Shown in pieces: positions 16,455-25,365 of a DNA stretch of 64,000 bases. The DNA lies in NCBI GenBank assembly GCA_051880475.1, contig JBJEOA010000055.1, positions 1 to 64,000 of the forward strand, read 5' to 3'. Positions within the stretch are counted from its first letter, which is position 1. Each line of letters begins with the position of its first letter. The position numbers were made by a program, and so were the translations under genes. This DNA comes from JAUUSJ01 sp051880475 (GTDB lineage: Bacteria; Bacillota; Clostridia; Lachnospirales; Lachnospiraceae). The notes under the pieces were generated by a model. The model was not told the DNA's origin. It ran no database searches and was given only the letters and a program-made list of their open reading frames with translations.

Positions 16455-16483
16455 TTGCAACAAACCCTCGAACGTTGTAAAAT
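16455..16483 (+). promoter_or_regulatory. Promoter of the GH32 gene
   Basis: TTGCAA (16455-16460), a 17-nt spacer and TAAAAT (16478-16483), 37 nt before the start codon. The -35 box sits in the palindrome GTTGCAAC, which could be part of an operator. Confidence 0.5.
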
Positions 16484-16519
16484 AAAAAAGATAAAACGAA
16501 ATTGGAGAGTGGGTAGAGT

Positions 16520-18076
16520 ATGAAGATTGAAATTACAGCTCCTTATTTATGGTTGCCAGTGAAGAAAGATGAAAAAGAGATAAAAATACATATTTATGTG
16601 GGAGATAAGAAAATTCGAGAATTTGATATTTGTCTCGGTAATCCAAGATGTGATTTTTATTCGTATATCAATGTCGAGTCCTATATGGGGAAAGAATTAG
16701 AAATTATGGCTGATATCGCAGAGGAAAAACTGAATAATATTTTCTGTTATGAGGAGAAGCCACAAAATGTATATCCATTTCGACCACAGCTGCATTTTGC
16801 TCCTCCGGTCGGTTGGCATAATGACCCAAACGGACTAGTATACCAAGATGGTATCTATCATCTATATTATCAGTGGAATCCATTTGGGGTAGAGTGGGGA
16901 AATATGCAGTGGGGACATGCTGTTAGTAAAGATTTGATTAACTGGGAGCATAAAAAAGAAGCTTTAGTTCCAAACGAGATAGGACAGATGTATTCTGGAT
17001 GTGCGATTGTAGATGAAAAAAATAAACTTGGATATGGAAAAGATAGTTTGTTATTTTACTATACAGCGGCGGGAGGAATGAATGACTGGTCTAAGGATGC
17101 TGGAAATACTTTTACCCAGAGAATGGCATATTCTACAGATGGCGGAGAAAATCTGCAATTATCGGATAAATTTTTGATGGAAAATATAAAGAAGGAAAAT
17201 CGTGACCCTAAGATTTTTTATCATAAAGAGAGTGGCGCCTATATTATGGTACTTTATTTAGATGAATATGAGTTTAGGATTTATCGCTCGATAGATTTGA
17301 TTCACTGGGAAGAAACACAAAAACTTGAGTTTGATGATATGTGGGAATGTCCAGATTTATTTGAACTTTCTGTTGTAAATGAAAAAGATGTAAAAAAATG
17401 GATTTTTTGGTCTGCAGATGGATATTATGTAGTCGGAGAGTTTGATGGATATGAATTTAGGGCAGAGTCTAAGGTAAAAAAGGCGTATGTGGGATTACTT
17501 CCTTACGCTGCCCAGACTTATGCCAATATAAAGGATAGAGTGGTTAGTGTTTCTTGGCTTCGTATTTTGAATGATTGGGGAAATTATAGAGGGCTTATGG
17601 CTATTCCGCAGGAATTATCTCTTAAAAAGGTTGGAAACGAATATAAAATGCGTATAAAACCGGTGAGAGAATTAGAAAAGCTAGAACAAAAACATGTTGA
17701 GATAGAAGATAGAAAAGACGGTTTTTCTTTTCCTTTAGAAGGCAAGGCAACAAAGCTTTCCTTAAAATGGAATCAGGAAGATGAGAAAAAAGCTTGCATT
17801 TATTTGAAAAATATCATAGTTTATATTGATTTTAAAAAGGGAGTGATAAGTCTTGAACAGATGAGTAAAAATACTCCTGAGATGATAGGGTATTTTGATA
17901 ATAGGCAGGAATTTAATCTTGATTTAGTGATAGACCAAGAAGTAATTGAATTTTATGGGGCAGATGGAATCGTATATGGGGCGATAGAAACTGATGAAAA
18001 TATTTTGGGATATAAAGTAATTTGTGAATCGGAGGTGGAGTTTAAAGAAGCGAGCTATAGTCAGTACAAAAAGTAA
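16520..18076 (+). CDS. GH32 beta-fructofuranosidase / sucrose (6-phosphate) hydrolase
   Basis: 518 residues with all three GH32 catalytic blocks. VGWHNDPNGLVYQ has the nucleophile Asp102, in a variant of WMNDPNG with His in place of Met. NRDPKIF is the transition-state Asp block and WECPDLFEL the acid/base Glu block. A roughly 85-residue N-terminal beta domain precedes the propeller, and a C-terminal beta-sandwich follows from about residue 370. There is no signal peptide, so it acts on imported sucrose, sucrose-6-phosphate or short fructans. It stands alone, without a transporter or fructokinase nearby, so the exact substrate is open. It follows the terminator and its own promoter. Confidence 0.9.
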   Translation: MKIEITAPYLWLPVKKDEKEIKIHIYVGDKKIREFDICLGNPRCDFYSYINVESYMGKELEIMADIAEEKLNNIFCYEEKPQNVYPFRPQLHFAPPVGWHNDPNGLVYQDGIYHLYYQWNPFGVEWGNMQWGHAVSKDLINWEHKKEALVPNEIGQMYSGCAIVDEKNKLGYGKDSLLFYYTAAGGMNDWSKDAGNTFTQRMAYSTDGGENLQLSDKFLMENIKKENRDPKIFYHKESGAYIMVLYLDEYEFRIYRSIDLIHWEETQKLEFDDMWECPDLFELSVVNEKDVKKWIFWSADGYYVVGEFDGYEFRAESKVKKAYVGLLPYAAQTYANIKDRVVSVSWLRILNDWGNYRGLMAIPQELSLKKVGNEYKMRIKPVRELEKLEQKHVEIEDRKDGFSFPLEGKATKLSLKWNQEDEKKACIYLKNIIVYIDFKKGVISLEQMSKNTPEMIGYFDNRQEFNLDLVIDQEVIEFYGADGIVYGAIETDENILGYKVICESEVEFKEASYSQYKK

Positions 18077-18113
18077 AAGCTATAAAGTTTGTCAAAAAGT
18101 ACATGGAAGGTAA

Positions 18114-18142
18114 TTGCTAAAAAAAAAAAAATTTTGTATAAT
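18114..18142 (+). promoter_or_regulatory. Promoter of the AraC-like gene
   Basis: TTGCTA (18114-18119), a 17-nt spacer containing a run of A, and a perfect TATAAT (18137-18142), 36 nt before the start codon. Confidence 0.55.
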
Positions 18143-18177
18143 AATATAAGACTAATCGTTAGGAGAGTATTGGGAAA

Positions 18178-19176
18178 ATGCAAAGACATAAGTTTATAAA
18201 AAGAGAGGTACAAAAGGGCAAAGAAGGAATTTTAGAGAGAATCTTTCAGCAAAAAGCAGTGGCTGTAGATGAATTACAAGAGATTGACAAATGGCTTTTT
18301 GAAGAAGATAGTCAGTGCAGAATTATTAATATTGAATTTATGAGAAATTTCTTTGGGAAACATGAAAAGCTATTTATTGAGCGCTCGAAGGAGTATTTTG
18401 GAGAATCTATTATTTACTGCAATATGAATCAGACGGAGGCGTATGTGATTCTTCGCGATAAAAAGTATCAAAAGGGACAGGTTTTAGAGGGAAATTTACA
18501 AAATTTAATTCACCGTGCAGCATTGTTAAATAAAGATGAGGTTTCTGTCGTTGTTGGAAAAGTTGTTTTTTCTTTAGGTGAATTTATGGCGGAGGCAAAA
18601 AGAGTGCGCTCTGTAAGACTGAAAGTATTTGGGTATAATAATGGAATTGTCTGGCTGACGGAAGAGAATAATAAAAATATTATGGCAATTGAGTCAGTAG
18701 AGCAGCAGTTTTTATTGGCGGCAGATATCAATGATAAGGAGTTGATTCGTCGATTTAGCAAGAGATTATTGCATCTTGTAGTGGAGAGTAAGCTGCTTAG
18801 CCGTCTTTACACACAAAATATTTGCTATACGATGATTCATGCAGTGTATGAGAAGAATCAAATTAATCATGCAAAGATTATGAAGGCAGTAGATACATTA
18901 TTTAAGACAGAAGAATTGCGAGAGATGTTAATAAAGTTTGACCAAGCATTTGATGAAATTTTAGATACGTTAGAGGATAGTGATGTCGATGCTAAGGATG
19001 TGGTAAGACGAATTAAAGAGATTATCGCTAAGGAAGATGATATGGAAAATCTTGGGCTGACTATTATTTCTAAAAAGTTAGAGATGGAGCCAAATTATGT
19101 GAGTTATCTATTTAAGATGACAGAGAAAAAAACTTTGATGCAGTATATTTCTGATGAAAAAGGAAGAATATATTAA
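18178..19176 (+). CDS. AraC/YesN-like regulatory protein with incomplete HTH domain
   Basis: 332 residues. The last about 45 residues start an AraC-type DNA-binding domain (NLGLTIISKKLEMEPNYVSY, LFKMTEKKTLMQYISDEKGR). The protein stops there, so the second helix-turn-helix of the usual pair is absent. The first 280 residues resemble the middle of YesN-type response regulators but show no receiver domain with its phosphorylated Asp. In another frame, just past the break, KKEEYIKMSI might continue the family, so a frameshift near 19160 is possible. It may be a truncated regulator or a protein with a different role. It has its own promoter and stands alone. Confidence 0.5.
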   Translation: MQRHKFIKREVQKGKEGILERIFQQKAVAVDELQEIDKWLFEEDSQCRIINIEFMRNFFGKHEKLFIERSKEYFGESIIYCNMNQTEAYVILRDKKYQKGQVLEGNLQNLIHRAALLNKDEVSVVVGKVVFSLGEFMAEAKRVRSVRLKVFGYNNGIVWLTEENNKNIMAIESVEQQFLLAADINDKELIRRFSKRLLHLVVESKLLSRLYTQNICYTMIHAVYEKNQINHAKIMKAVDTLFKTEELREMLIKFDQAFDEILDTLEDSDVDAKDVVRRIKEIIAKEDDMENLGLTIISKKLEMEPNYVSYLFKMTEKKTLMQYISDEKGRIY

Positions 19177-19233
19177 GATGAGTATTTGTCCTAATAATAT
19201 AAAAAAGTCGAAAAATCAATGGAATGTTGAGAA

Positions 19234-19335
19234 GAAAGAGGGGCTGTTGGAAAATATAAATTTCAACTAAATATAGTATGGATTTTTAAGCCATCTATAT
19301 TTAGTATGAAAAATTTATTTTCCGATAGCTCTTTC
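19234..19335 (+). repeat. Long imperfect inverted repeat (MITE-like or terminator hairpin)
   Basis: A 102-nt hairpin. GAAAGAG (19234-19240) pairs with CTCTTTC (19329-19335), GGAAAAT with ATTTTCC, ACTAAATATAG with CTATATTTAGT and ATGG with CCAT, around the 9-nt loop 19282-19290. No coding capacity. It lies between the AraC-like gene and the HD gene. Size and fold suit a small palindromic mobile element or a strong 3' hairpin. Confidence 0.6.
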
Positions 19336-19367
19336 TTTGTATAAAGTAAAATGACGGAGGAATAAAG

Positions 19368-20141
19368 ATGAATTTTTCACAGGCGAAGAGAAAATTTGCA
19401 CAGTATTTAAAGCAGTATGACAGCAGTGATGATAAGATAAAATTAAAAATTGTTCATACTTACGGCGTTATTCATGATATGGAAGAGATTACTAAGCGTA
19501 TGGGGCTTAGTGAGGAGGATAAGGAGTTAGCTAAGTTAATTGCGCTTCTTCACGATATTGGACGTTTTGAACAACTAAAACGTTTTGATTCCTTTGAACC
19601 TGGGGTAATGGATCACGCTGCCTACGGAGTAGAAATCCTTTTTGAGGAGGGAATGATTCGACAGTTTATCGAGGAAGATACATGGGATTCTATCATTCGA
19701 ACAGCGATTGCAAGACATAGTGATTTTAAACTTGATGGAATTTCTGATTCGAGAGAACTTTTGCATGCACGTCTGATTCGAGATGCAGATAAACTGGATA
19801 ATTGTCGAGTGAAATTAGAGGAGGAGATAGAAACTCTTCTTGATATATCAGCAGAGGAAGTAGGAAAATTACAGATATCTCCAAAGATTTATGAGGATTT
19901 TTATAGACATCAGTCTATTTTATCGGCTGATAGAAAAAATGAGATGGACCACTGGGTATCTTATATTGCATATTTTTATGATATTAATTTTAAAGAATCT
20001 ATGCAAATTATTAAAGAAAAAAATTATGTTCCACTTCTTTTTGACCGAATTCCTTATAGTAATCTAGACACAGCTAAGAAAATGGCGGAGATGAAAGAAG
20101 AAATGATTGCCTATGTGGAGCAAAGAGCAAAAGAAAAATAA
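19368..20141 (+). CDS. HD-domain phosphohydrolase
   Basis: 257 residues. The HD metal-binding signature is present: HTYGVIHDMEEITKRMG (first His), ALLHDIGRFEQ (His-Asp pair, about residues 64-65) and later IARHSDF and IRDADKLDN. Such proteins cleave phosphate esters of nucleotides or small metabolites with divalent metals. The specific substrate is not predictable. ATG 19368 follows 'gacggaggaataaag'. A terminator hairpin follows the stop. Confidence 0.82.
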   Translation: MNFSQAKRKFAQYLKQYDSSDDKIKLKIVHTYGVIHDMEEITKRMGLSEEDKELAKLIALLHDIGRFEQLKRFDSFEPGVMDHAAYGVEILFEEGMIRQFIEEDTWDSIIRTAIARHSDFKLDGISDSRELLHARLIRDADKLDNCRVKLEEEIETLLDISAEEVGKLQISPKIYEDFYRHQSILSADRKNEMDHWVSYIAYFYDINFKESMQIIKEKNYVPLLFDRIPYSNLDTAKKMAEMKEEMIAYVEQRAKEK

Positions 20142-20160
20142 AAATTTATTGGAGAGTTTT

Positions 20161-20206
20161 AAACAAAAAAAGCATCAGCTCAGACTGGTACTTTTTTTGT
20201 TTTAAT
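20161..20206 (+). terminator. Rho-independent terminator
   Basis: AAACAAAAAAAG (20161-20172) pairs with CTTTTTTTGTTT (20191-20202), with an inner ATCAG/CTGGT pairing around CTCAGA. It ends the HD-domain transcript. Confidence 0.7.
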
Positions 20207-20242
20207 TTAATGATAAGATGGCATAAGTAAGAGGTGTTTAAG

Positions 20243-20752
20243 ATGGAAATAAATTCAAAAAATACGACAAAAACAAGGAAAATACATGAGATTGAGCCAG
20301 TTTTTGATCAAAATTCGGAGATTTTGATTTTAGGCAGCTTTCCTTCTGTGAAATCGAGAGAGGCTGGATTTTTCTATCATCATCCGCAAAATCGTTTCTG
20401 GAAGATTTTATCCGCTTTGACGGGAGATAATTTTTTGACAGAAATAGAAGACAAAAAGAGGTTACTTTTGAAAAATCATATTGCTCTTTGGGATGTTATT
20501 CAATCTTGCAATATTAAAGGTTCTAGCGATAGTAGTATTACAGACGTAGTTCCAGCAGATATTAGAAAAATTGTGAGAGAAAGTAAGATTAAAAAAATTT
20601 TTACAAATGGGAATAAGGCAGATAGCCTTTATAAAAAATACATTTATCCAGAGATAGGAATTGAGGCGATAAAGCTTCCGTCTACAAGTCCTGCCAATGC
20701 AGCGTATTCGTTAGATAAACTTTTAGCAGAATGGAAAAAAATAAAGGATTAG
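20243..20752 (+). CDS. DNA-deoxyinosine glycosylase (uracil-DNA glycosylase superfamily)
   Basis: 169 residues. ILILGSFPSVKSREAGFFYH, then HPQNRFWKIL, is the active-site signature of the deoxyinosine-glycosylase branch (TIGR04274-type) of the UDG superfamily. LPSTSPANA near the C-terminus is the second conserved loop. It removes deaminated bases (hypoxanthine, possibly uracil) from DNA. ATG 20243, behind 'taagaggtg', is chosen over GTG 20234. It is followed 16 nt later by mutY, making a small base-excision-repair pair. Confidence 0.82.
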   Translation: MEINSKNTTKTRKIHEIEPVFDQNSEILILGSFPSVKSREAGFFYHHPQNRFWKILSALTGDNFLTEIEDKKRLLLKNHIALWDVIQSCNIKGSSDSSITDVVPADIRKIVRESKIKKIFTNGNKADSLYKKYIYPEIGIEAIKLPSTSPANAAYSLDKLLAEWKKIKD

Positions 20753-20768
20753 AAGAGTAGGAAAATAT

Positions 20769-21893
20769 ATGAGTGAAAAGAAAAAGAAACAAGAAGCTGT
20801 GATAATAAATGAATTAAAAAAAGAAATTGTCCCAGCGCTTTTGAGTTGGTATGACTATAATGCGAGAATTTTGCCATGGAGAAGCGACCCGACACCTTAC
20901 CACGTTTGGATTTCAGAAATTATGTTACAGCAGACGAGAGTGGAGGCGGTAAAACCCTATTATGATAGATTTTTAAGTGAGCTTCCAGATATTGAGGCTT
21001 TGGCTAAAGTAGAAGATGAGAAATTAATGAAACTTTGGCAGGGACTTGGCTATTATAATCGTGCCAGAAACTTAAAGACGGCGGCGATGACAATTATGAA
21101 TGAATACGATGGTGTGATGCCAAGAGATTACGAGAAAATTTTAAGCTTAAAAGGAATTGGAGAGTATACAGCGGGCGCAATCTCTTCTATTGCCTATCAA
21201 ATTCCAGTGCCGGCAGTGGATGGAAATGTACTGAGGGTTATCTCTAGAGTGGAGGCAAATGACGAAGATATTTTGAAAGCTTCAACAAAGAAGAGAGTAA
21301 GGGAAGAGTTATTAGAAATTATGCCAAAGAATCGGGCGGGAGATTTTAATCAGGCATTGATGGAACTTGGTGCGACCGTTTGTCTTCCAAACGGAAAACC
21401 ACTTTGTGAGAAATGTCCGTGGGATACAGTTTGTCAGGCGTATAAACAAGGGAAAGTGATGGATTTTCCAGTAAAACAGCCAAAGAAAAAGAGAAAAATT
21501 GAGCAAAGGACTGTATTTTTACTCTACTCAAGGGGAAGAATTGCACTTCGTAAAAGACCAGATACAGGGCTTTTAGCTGGACTTTGGGAATTTCCAAATG
21601 AAGTTGGAAAATTGGAAAAAGAGGAAATAAGACAGAAACTAGGACAATGGGGAATTACTCGCTATAAGATAGATAAGATGGCAAAGGGAAAACATATTTT
21701 TTCTCATATTGAATGGCAGATGAGGGGATATTTCGTGGATATAGAAGATGGCGATAAGGTAGACTGGAAAGGCTTGGAGTTTGAGTGGATTTCTCTAGAA
21801 GAGATGGAGAGAAGTTATGCAATTCCATCAGCGTATGAGTTATTTTTGAGAGAGCTTGAGAAGAAAAGGAAAGGTGAATTAGATGAGATTTAG
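20769..21893 (+). CDS. mutY: A/G-specific adenine glycosylase MutY
   Basis: 374 residues. It removes adenine mispaired with 8-oxoguanine. Residues about 25-230 form the helix-hairpin-helix glycosylase: IMLQQTRVEAV, LKGIGEYTAGAISSIAY, and VDGNVLRVISR with the catalytic Asp. The iron-sulfur cysteines lie in CLPNGKPLCEKCPWDTVC. The C-terminal about 120 residues are the NUDIX-like 8-oxoG recognition domain (RKRPDTGLLAGLWEFPNE). Its stop overlaps the HisA-type gene start by 11 nt, so the two are translationally coupled. Confidence 0.93.
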   Translation: MSEKKKKQEAVIINELKKEIVPALLSWYDYNARILPWRSDPTPYHVWISEIMLQQTRVEAVKPYYDRFLSELPDIEALAKVEDEKLMKLWQGLGYYNRARNLKTAAMTIMNEYDGVMPRDYEKILSLKGIGEYTAGAISSIAYQIPVPAVDGNVLRVISRVEANDEDILKASTKKRVREELLEIMPKNRAGDFNQALMELGATVCLPNGKPLCEKCPWDTVCQAYKQGKVMDFPVKQPKKKRKIEQRTVFLLYSRGRIALRKRPDTGLLAGLWEFPNEVGKLEKEEIRQKLGQWGITRYKIDKMAKGKHIFSHIEWQMRGYFVDIEDGDKVDWKGLEFEWISLEEMERSYAIPSAYELFLRELEKKRKGELDEI

Positions 21894-22656
21894 ACCATGT
21901 ATTGATATACACAACGGAAAAGTAAAGCAGATTGTCGGTGGAAGCCTATTAGATGAGGGCAATCAAGCGAGAGAGAATTTTGTGTCAGAGCAAGACGGTG
22001 CTTTTTACGCAGAACTTTATAAAAAAATGGGTTTAGAGGGTGGACATGCTATTTTATTAAATCCTAAGACGAGTGAGTATTATGAGGAAGATGTTAGGCA
22101 GGCTTGCCTTGCTTTTTTGGCGTTTCCAAAAGGAATTCAAGTAGGCGGAGGAATCAACGATGAAAATGCAAAGTTTTTCTTAGATAAAGGTGCATCTCAC
22201 GTTATTGTGACCTCTTTTGTATTTAAAAATGGAAAAATTGAGTATGAAAATTTAAATAAACTTGTGGACGCAGTTGGAAAAGAGAGATTGGTGCTTGATT
22301 TAAGCTGTCGAAAGAGAGATGGAGATTACTATATTGTGACAGATAGATGGCAAAAATTTACAGATACTATTTTGAATAGAGAGGTTTTAGAGAAACTTTC
22401 TCATTATTGCAGTGAGTTTTTGATTCACGCTGTAGATGTGGAGGGAAAAGCCTCTGGGATTGAGGAAGAACTTGTAAAAATGCTTGGTGACTGGGGTAAG
22501 ATTCCGATGACCTACGCAGGTGGAATTTCTAGTTATGAGGATATTGAAAAAATTAGAGAGCTTGGTCAGGAAAAAATTGATTTTACAATTGGAAGTGCAC
22601 TTGATATTTTTGGAGGAAAATTAGAACTTGAGAAAATTGTTTCTCTTACGAAGTAG
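21883..22656 (+). CDS. hisA: Eukaryotic-type HisA: phosphoribosylformimino-AICAR ribotide isomerase
   Basis: 257 residues. MRFRPCIDIHNGKVKQIVGG at the N-terminus, GIQVGGGIND in the middle and MTYAGGISSYEDIEKI near the end match the eukaryotic (HIS6-like, TIGR02129) form of the TIM-barrel isomerase of histidine biosynthesis, not the usual bacterial HisA. It converts ProFAR to PRFAR. It is encoded away from any his operon, overlapping mutY, so it may substitute for a missing canonical hisA. Family assignment is firm; pathway use is inferred. Confidence 0.82.
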   Translation: MRFRPCIDIHNGKVKQIVGGSLLDEGNQARENFVSEQDGAFYAELYKKMGLEGGHAILLNPKTSEYYEEDVRQACLAFLAFPKGIQVGGGINDENAKFFLDKGASHVIVTSFVFKNGKIEYENLNKLVDAVGKERLVLDLSCRKRDGDYYIVTDRWQKFTDTILNREVLEKLSHYCSEFLIHAVDVEGKASGIEEELVKMLGDWGKIPMTYAGGISSYEDIEKIRELGQEKIDFTIGSALDIFGGKLELEKIVSLTK

Positions 22657-22766
22657 AGTTATCAGTGGAAAAAATTTTTGAAATGATGTATAATACTTTG
22701 TAAATACGAAGAAACTGTCGAGATAGGTATTTTAGTTTACTATAAGGAGAGGGGAAGTGAATTCAT

Positions 22767-23771
22767 TTGAAAATAGCTTATTTTTATTTGACAAAGCGTG
22801 GGGAAGAATTAGCAGAGGAAATCTCAAGAAAAAAGCCAGGAGATATCTTTGGAAAAGAAGATTTTAAAGAGAATATGAAAGAAGCTTTTTTTAGTTATGA
22901 CGCTCTAATTTGTATTATGGCGACGGGAATTGTGGTGAGAACTTTAGCTCCACTTCTCATTCATAAGACAAAAGACCCAGCTGTATTAGTTTTAGATCAA
23001 AATGGAAATTACGTAATTAGTCTTTTATCTGGTCATATCGGAGGAGCAAATGAGTTGGCAAAAGAAATCGCAAGCTATACAGGAGGTCAAGCTGTTCTCA
23101 CAACTGCGACAGATGTGGCAGGAAAATTAGCATTTGACGTATTTGCGAAGAAAAATCAACTGGGCATTGAAAATATTGAGATGCTAAAGTGGATTAGCGG
23201 AGCACTCGTAGATGGAAAATGCGTAGACGTTATCGCAAATGAGCCGATTCCGTATATTTTTGATGAGCAAATAAGAAAGGTAGAAAAACCAGGGGAGAAT
23301 CCTCTTGTTGTAATTGATGAAAATCTCTATATTGAGACGAAAAATCCAGTTTTATATTTGAGACCTAAAAATATTAGTATTGGCGTGGGGTGTACGAAAA
23401 ATCGTGAGGCAGAGGCGATTAGTCAGGCGTTAAAATCAGTTCTTAGAGAAGAAAAAATATCGCCATGTCGCGTGGCAAATATTGCGACAATTCCACTAAA
23501 ATCAAAAGAGGAAGGAATTATCGCATTAGCTAGAGAATATCAGGTTCCACTTAAAATCATTCCAAAAGAAAAAATAGAGGTATTAGATTTTGATAGTTTA
23601 AATATTCATCAGTCTGCTTTTGTAAAGAGTGCAACAGGGCTTCCTTCTGTATCGACAGCATGTGCCTATCTTGCCTCTCATAAGGGAAGGATTATTCGAG
23701 ATAAAGTGAAGTTTAAGGGAATTACAATCGCAATTGCAAAAAAAGAAAATAAAATTTATTCTGCCAATTAA
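22767..23771 (+). CDS. cbiG: Cobalt-precorrin-5A hydrolase CbiG
   Basis: 334 residues. It opens the ring-A delta-lactone of cobalt-precorrin-5A and releases acetaldehyde. ICIMATGIVVRTLAPLL and LSGHIGGANELAKEIA are conserved N-terminal CbiG motifs. The C-terminal domain starts ISIGVGCTKNREAEAI (about residue 208) and ends in STACAYLASHKGRII. The start is TTG 22767, about 12 nt after GGAGAGGGG. TATAAT at 22689-22694 may be its -10 box, without a clear -35. It is the first gene of the cobalamin cluster, about 290 nt ahead of hemL. Confidence 0.9.
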   Translation: MKIAYFYLTKRGEELAEEISRKKPGDIFGKEDFKENMKEAFFSYDALICIMATGIVVRTLAPLLIHKTKDPAVLVLDQNGNYVISLLSGHIGGANELAKEIASYTGGQAVLTTATDVAGKLAFDVFAKKNQLGIENIEMLKWISGALVDGKCVDVIANEPIPYIFDEQIRKVEKPGENPLVVIDENLYIETKNPVLYLRPKNISIGVGCTKNREAEAISQALKSVLREEKISPCRVANIATIPLKSKEEGIIALAREYQVPLKIIPKEKIEVLDFDSLNIHQSAFVKSATGLPSVSTACAYLASHKGRIIRDKVKFKGITIAIAKKENKIYSAN

Positions 23772-24063
23772 TACTTAATATGTTTAAAACTGGAGAAAGG
23801 TAGTTTTTCGTTTCCGTTTTATCGATAACTACCCTTAATAGGGGAAAAAAAGAGTAATTTTTTAAAAAATAAGATTAAAATATATCTCTTTAGTCATAAT
23901 ATAGAAAATGCTATAATCATAATTAGACATGGTATTAGGTAGAAAAAACCAAAGATTAAGTGATAAAAAGACTGCTATGCTCAATATAGGGAATATAATA
24001 CTCGATGAGAAAAAGCAGGATTAAGTTGCCATAAAAAATAAAAAGAAACGAGGAGGACGAGGG
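23772..24063 (+). promoter_or_regulatory. Intergenic leader before hemL; no recognisable B12 riboswitch
   Basis: 292 nt. Near its start GGTAGTT (23809-23815) can pair with AACTACC (23827-23833), possibly a weak hairpin closing cbiG. TATAAT at 23912-23917 with TTTAGT 17 nt upstream is a candidate promoter, giving a leader of about 140 nt. In it CTGCT...CTC can pair with GAG...AGCAG (about 23972-24020), a possible structured RNA. I looked for the conserved B12 box and GCCACTG-like core of cobalamin riboswitches and did not see them. 'cgaggaggacgag' is the hemL ribosome binding site. Confidence 0.4.
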
Positions 24064-25338
24064 ATGAAAACAGAAGCATCAAAACAGTTATTTAAAGAGG
24101 CAGTTGAGTTGATGCCAGGTGGCGTAAACAGTCCAGTTAGAGCATTTGGCTCTGTTGGAAGAACGCCACTTTTTATCAATTACGGAAAAGAGGGACATAT
24201 TGTAGATGTAGATGGAAATGAATTTGTCGATTATGTATGTTCTTGGGGACCGGGTATTTTAGGACATGCCAGAGCGGAGGTAATAGAGGCCGTGCAAAAA
24301 GCATGTGCAAGAGGTCTTACCTTTGGCGCTCCTACAAAGCTTGAGAGTGAGCTCGCTAAAATGGTGATGGAGGCTATGCCATCGATTGAAATGCTTCGTA
24401 TGGTAAATTCAGGCACGGAAGCTGTTATGAGTGCTATTCGAGCAGCGAGAGGATATACAAAGAGAGATAAGATTATTAAATTTAAAGGCTGTTATCACGG
24501 ACATTCCGACGGACTTTTAGTGAAGGCGGGTTCTGCGGCACTTACAAGTTCTGTGCCAGACAGTGCGGGAGTCCCAGCTTCTTATACCGAACAAACATTA
24601 GTTGCTTTATATAATGATAGACAATCTGTCATTGATTTATTTGAGAGTAATCCAAATGAAATTGCAGCTCTTATTGTAGAGCCAGTGGCAGCAAATATGG
24701 GTGTTGTTTTGCCAGAGGAGGGATTTTTACAGTTCCTTAGAGAGATTACAAAGGAATACGGAGCAGTGCTTATTTTCGATGAGGTTATTACAGGATTTCG
24801 TCTATCATACGGCGGTGCACAAGAATTTTACGGAATTGAGCCAGATATGACAACACTTGGAAAAATTGTCGGTGGCGGTATGCCTATGGCAGTATACGGT
24901 GGAAAGAGAGAGATTATGGAATGTGTATCTCCAGTTGGAAAAGTTTACCAAGCTGGAACGCTCTCAGGAAATCCTATCGCTGTGACGGCTGGAATTGAGA
25001 CATTAAAACTTTTAAAAAGTATGCCTCAAGTTTATGTAGATATTAATGAGAAAGCAAAGAAAATCGCTGATGCGTTTAGACAAAAAGCGGCAAAAGATCA
25101 GATTGATTTGACGGTAAATCAGGTTGGCTCTCTTTTATGTGCATATTTTACAAAAGAGCAGGTAACGAATTATGACCAGGCAACATCCTCTGATACGACA
25201 AAATACGCACAATATTTTGGTAAGATGCTTGAAAGTGGAATCTATGTGGCGCCATCTCAGTTTGAGGCGATGTTTGTATCTTACGCTCATACCGAGGAAG
25301 ATATTATAGCAACTTGTGATGCGATAGCTAGCTTATAA
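24064..25338 (+). CDS. hemL: Glutamate-1-semialdehyde 2,1-aminomutase
   Basis: 424 residues, the standard length. This PLP enzyme converts glutamate-1-semialdehyde to 5-aminolevulinate, the second step of the C5 pathway. GGVNSPVRAF near the N-terminus, MVNSGTEAVMSAIRAARG, LIFDEVITGFR and TLGKIVGGGMP with PLP-binding Lys267 are diagnostic. It opens the dense part of the cluster and works with hemA two genes downstream. Confidence 0.96.
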   Translation: MKTEASKQLFKEAVELMPGGVNSPVRAFGSVGRTPLFINYGKEGHIVDVDGNEFVDYVCSWGPGILGHARAEVIEAVQKACARGLTFGAPTKLESELAKMVMEAMPSIEMLRMVNSGTEAVMSAIRAARGYTKRDKIIKFKGCYHGHSDGLLVKAGSAALTSSVPDSAGVPASYTEQTLVALYNDRQSVIDLFESNPNEIAALIVEPVAANMGVVLPEEGFLQFLREITKEYGAVLIFDEVITGFRLSYGGAQEFYGIEPDMTTLGKIVGGGMPMAVYGGKREIMECVSPVGKVYQAGTLSGNPIAVTAGIETLKLLKSMPQVYVDINEKAKKIADAFRQKAAKDQIDLTVNQVGSLLCAYFTKEQVTNYDQATSSDTTKYAQYFGKMLESGIYVAPSQFEAMFVSYAHTEEDIIATCDAIASL

Positions 25339-25365
25339 TCATTAAGAAAAACGAGGTAGAAATTC

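Noticed and set aside
22650..24063. Cobalamin riboswitch expected at the B12 cluster
   Set aside because: No B12-box or GCCACTG-like core seen by eye; a covariance-model search would be decisive.
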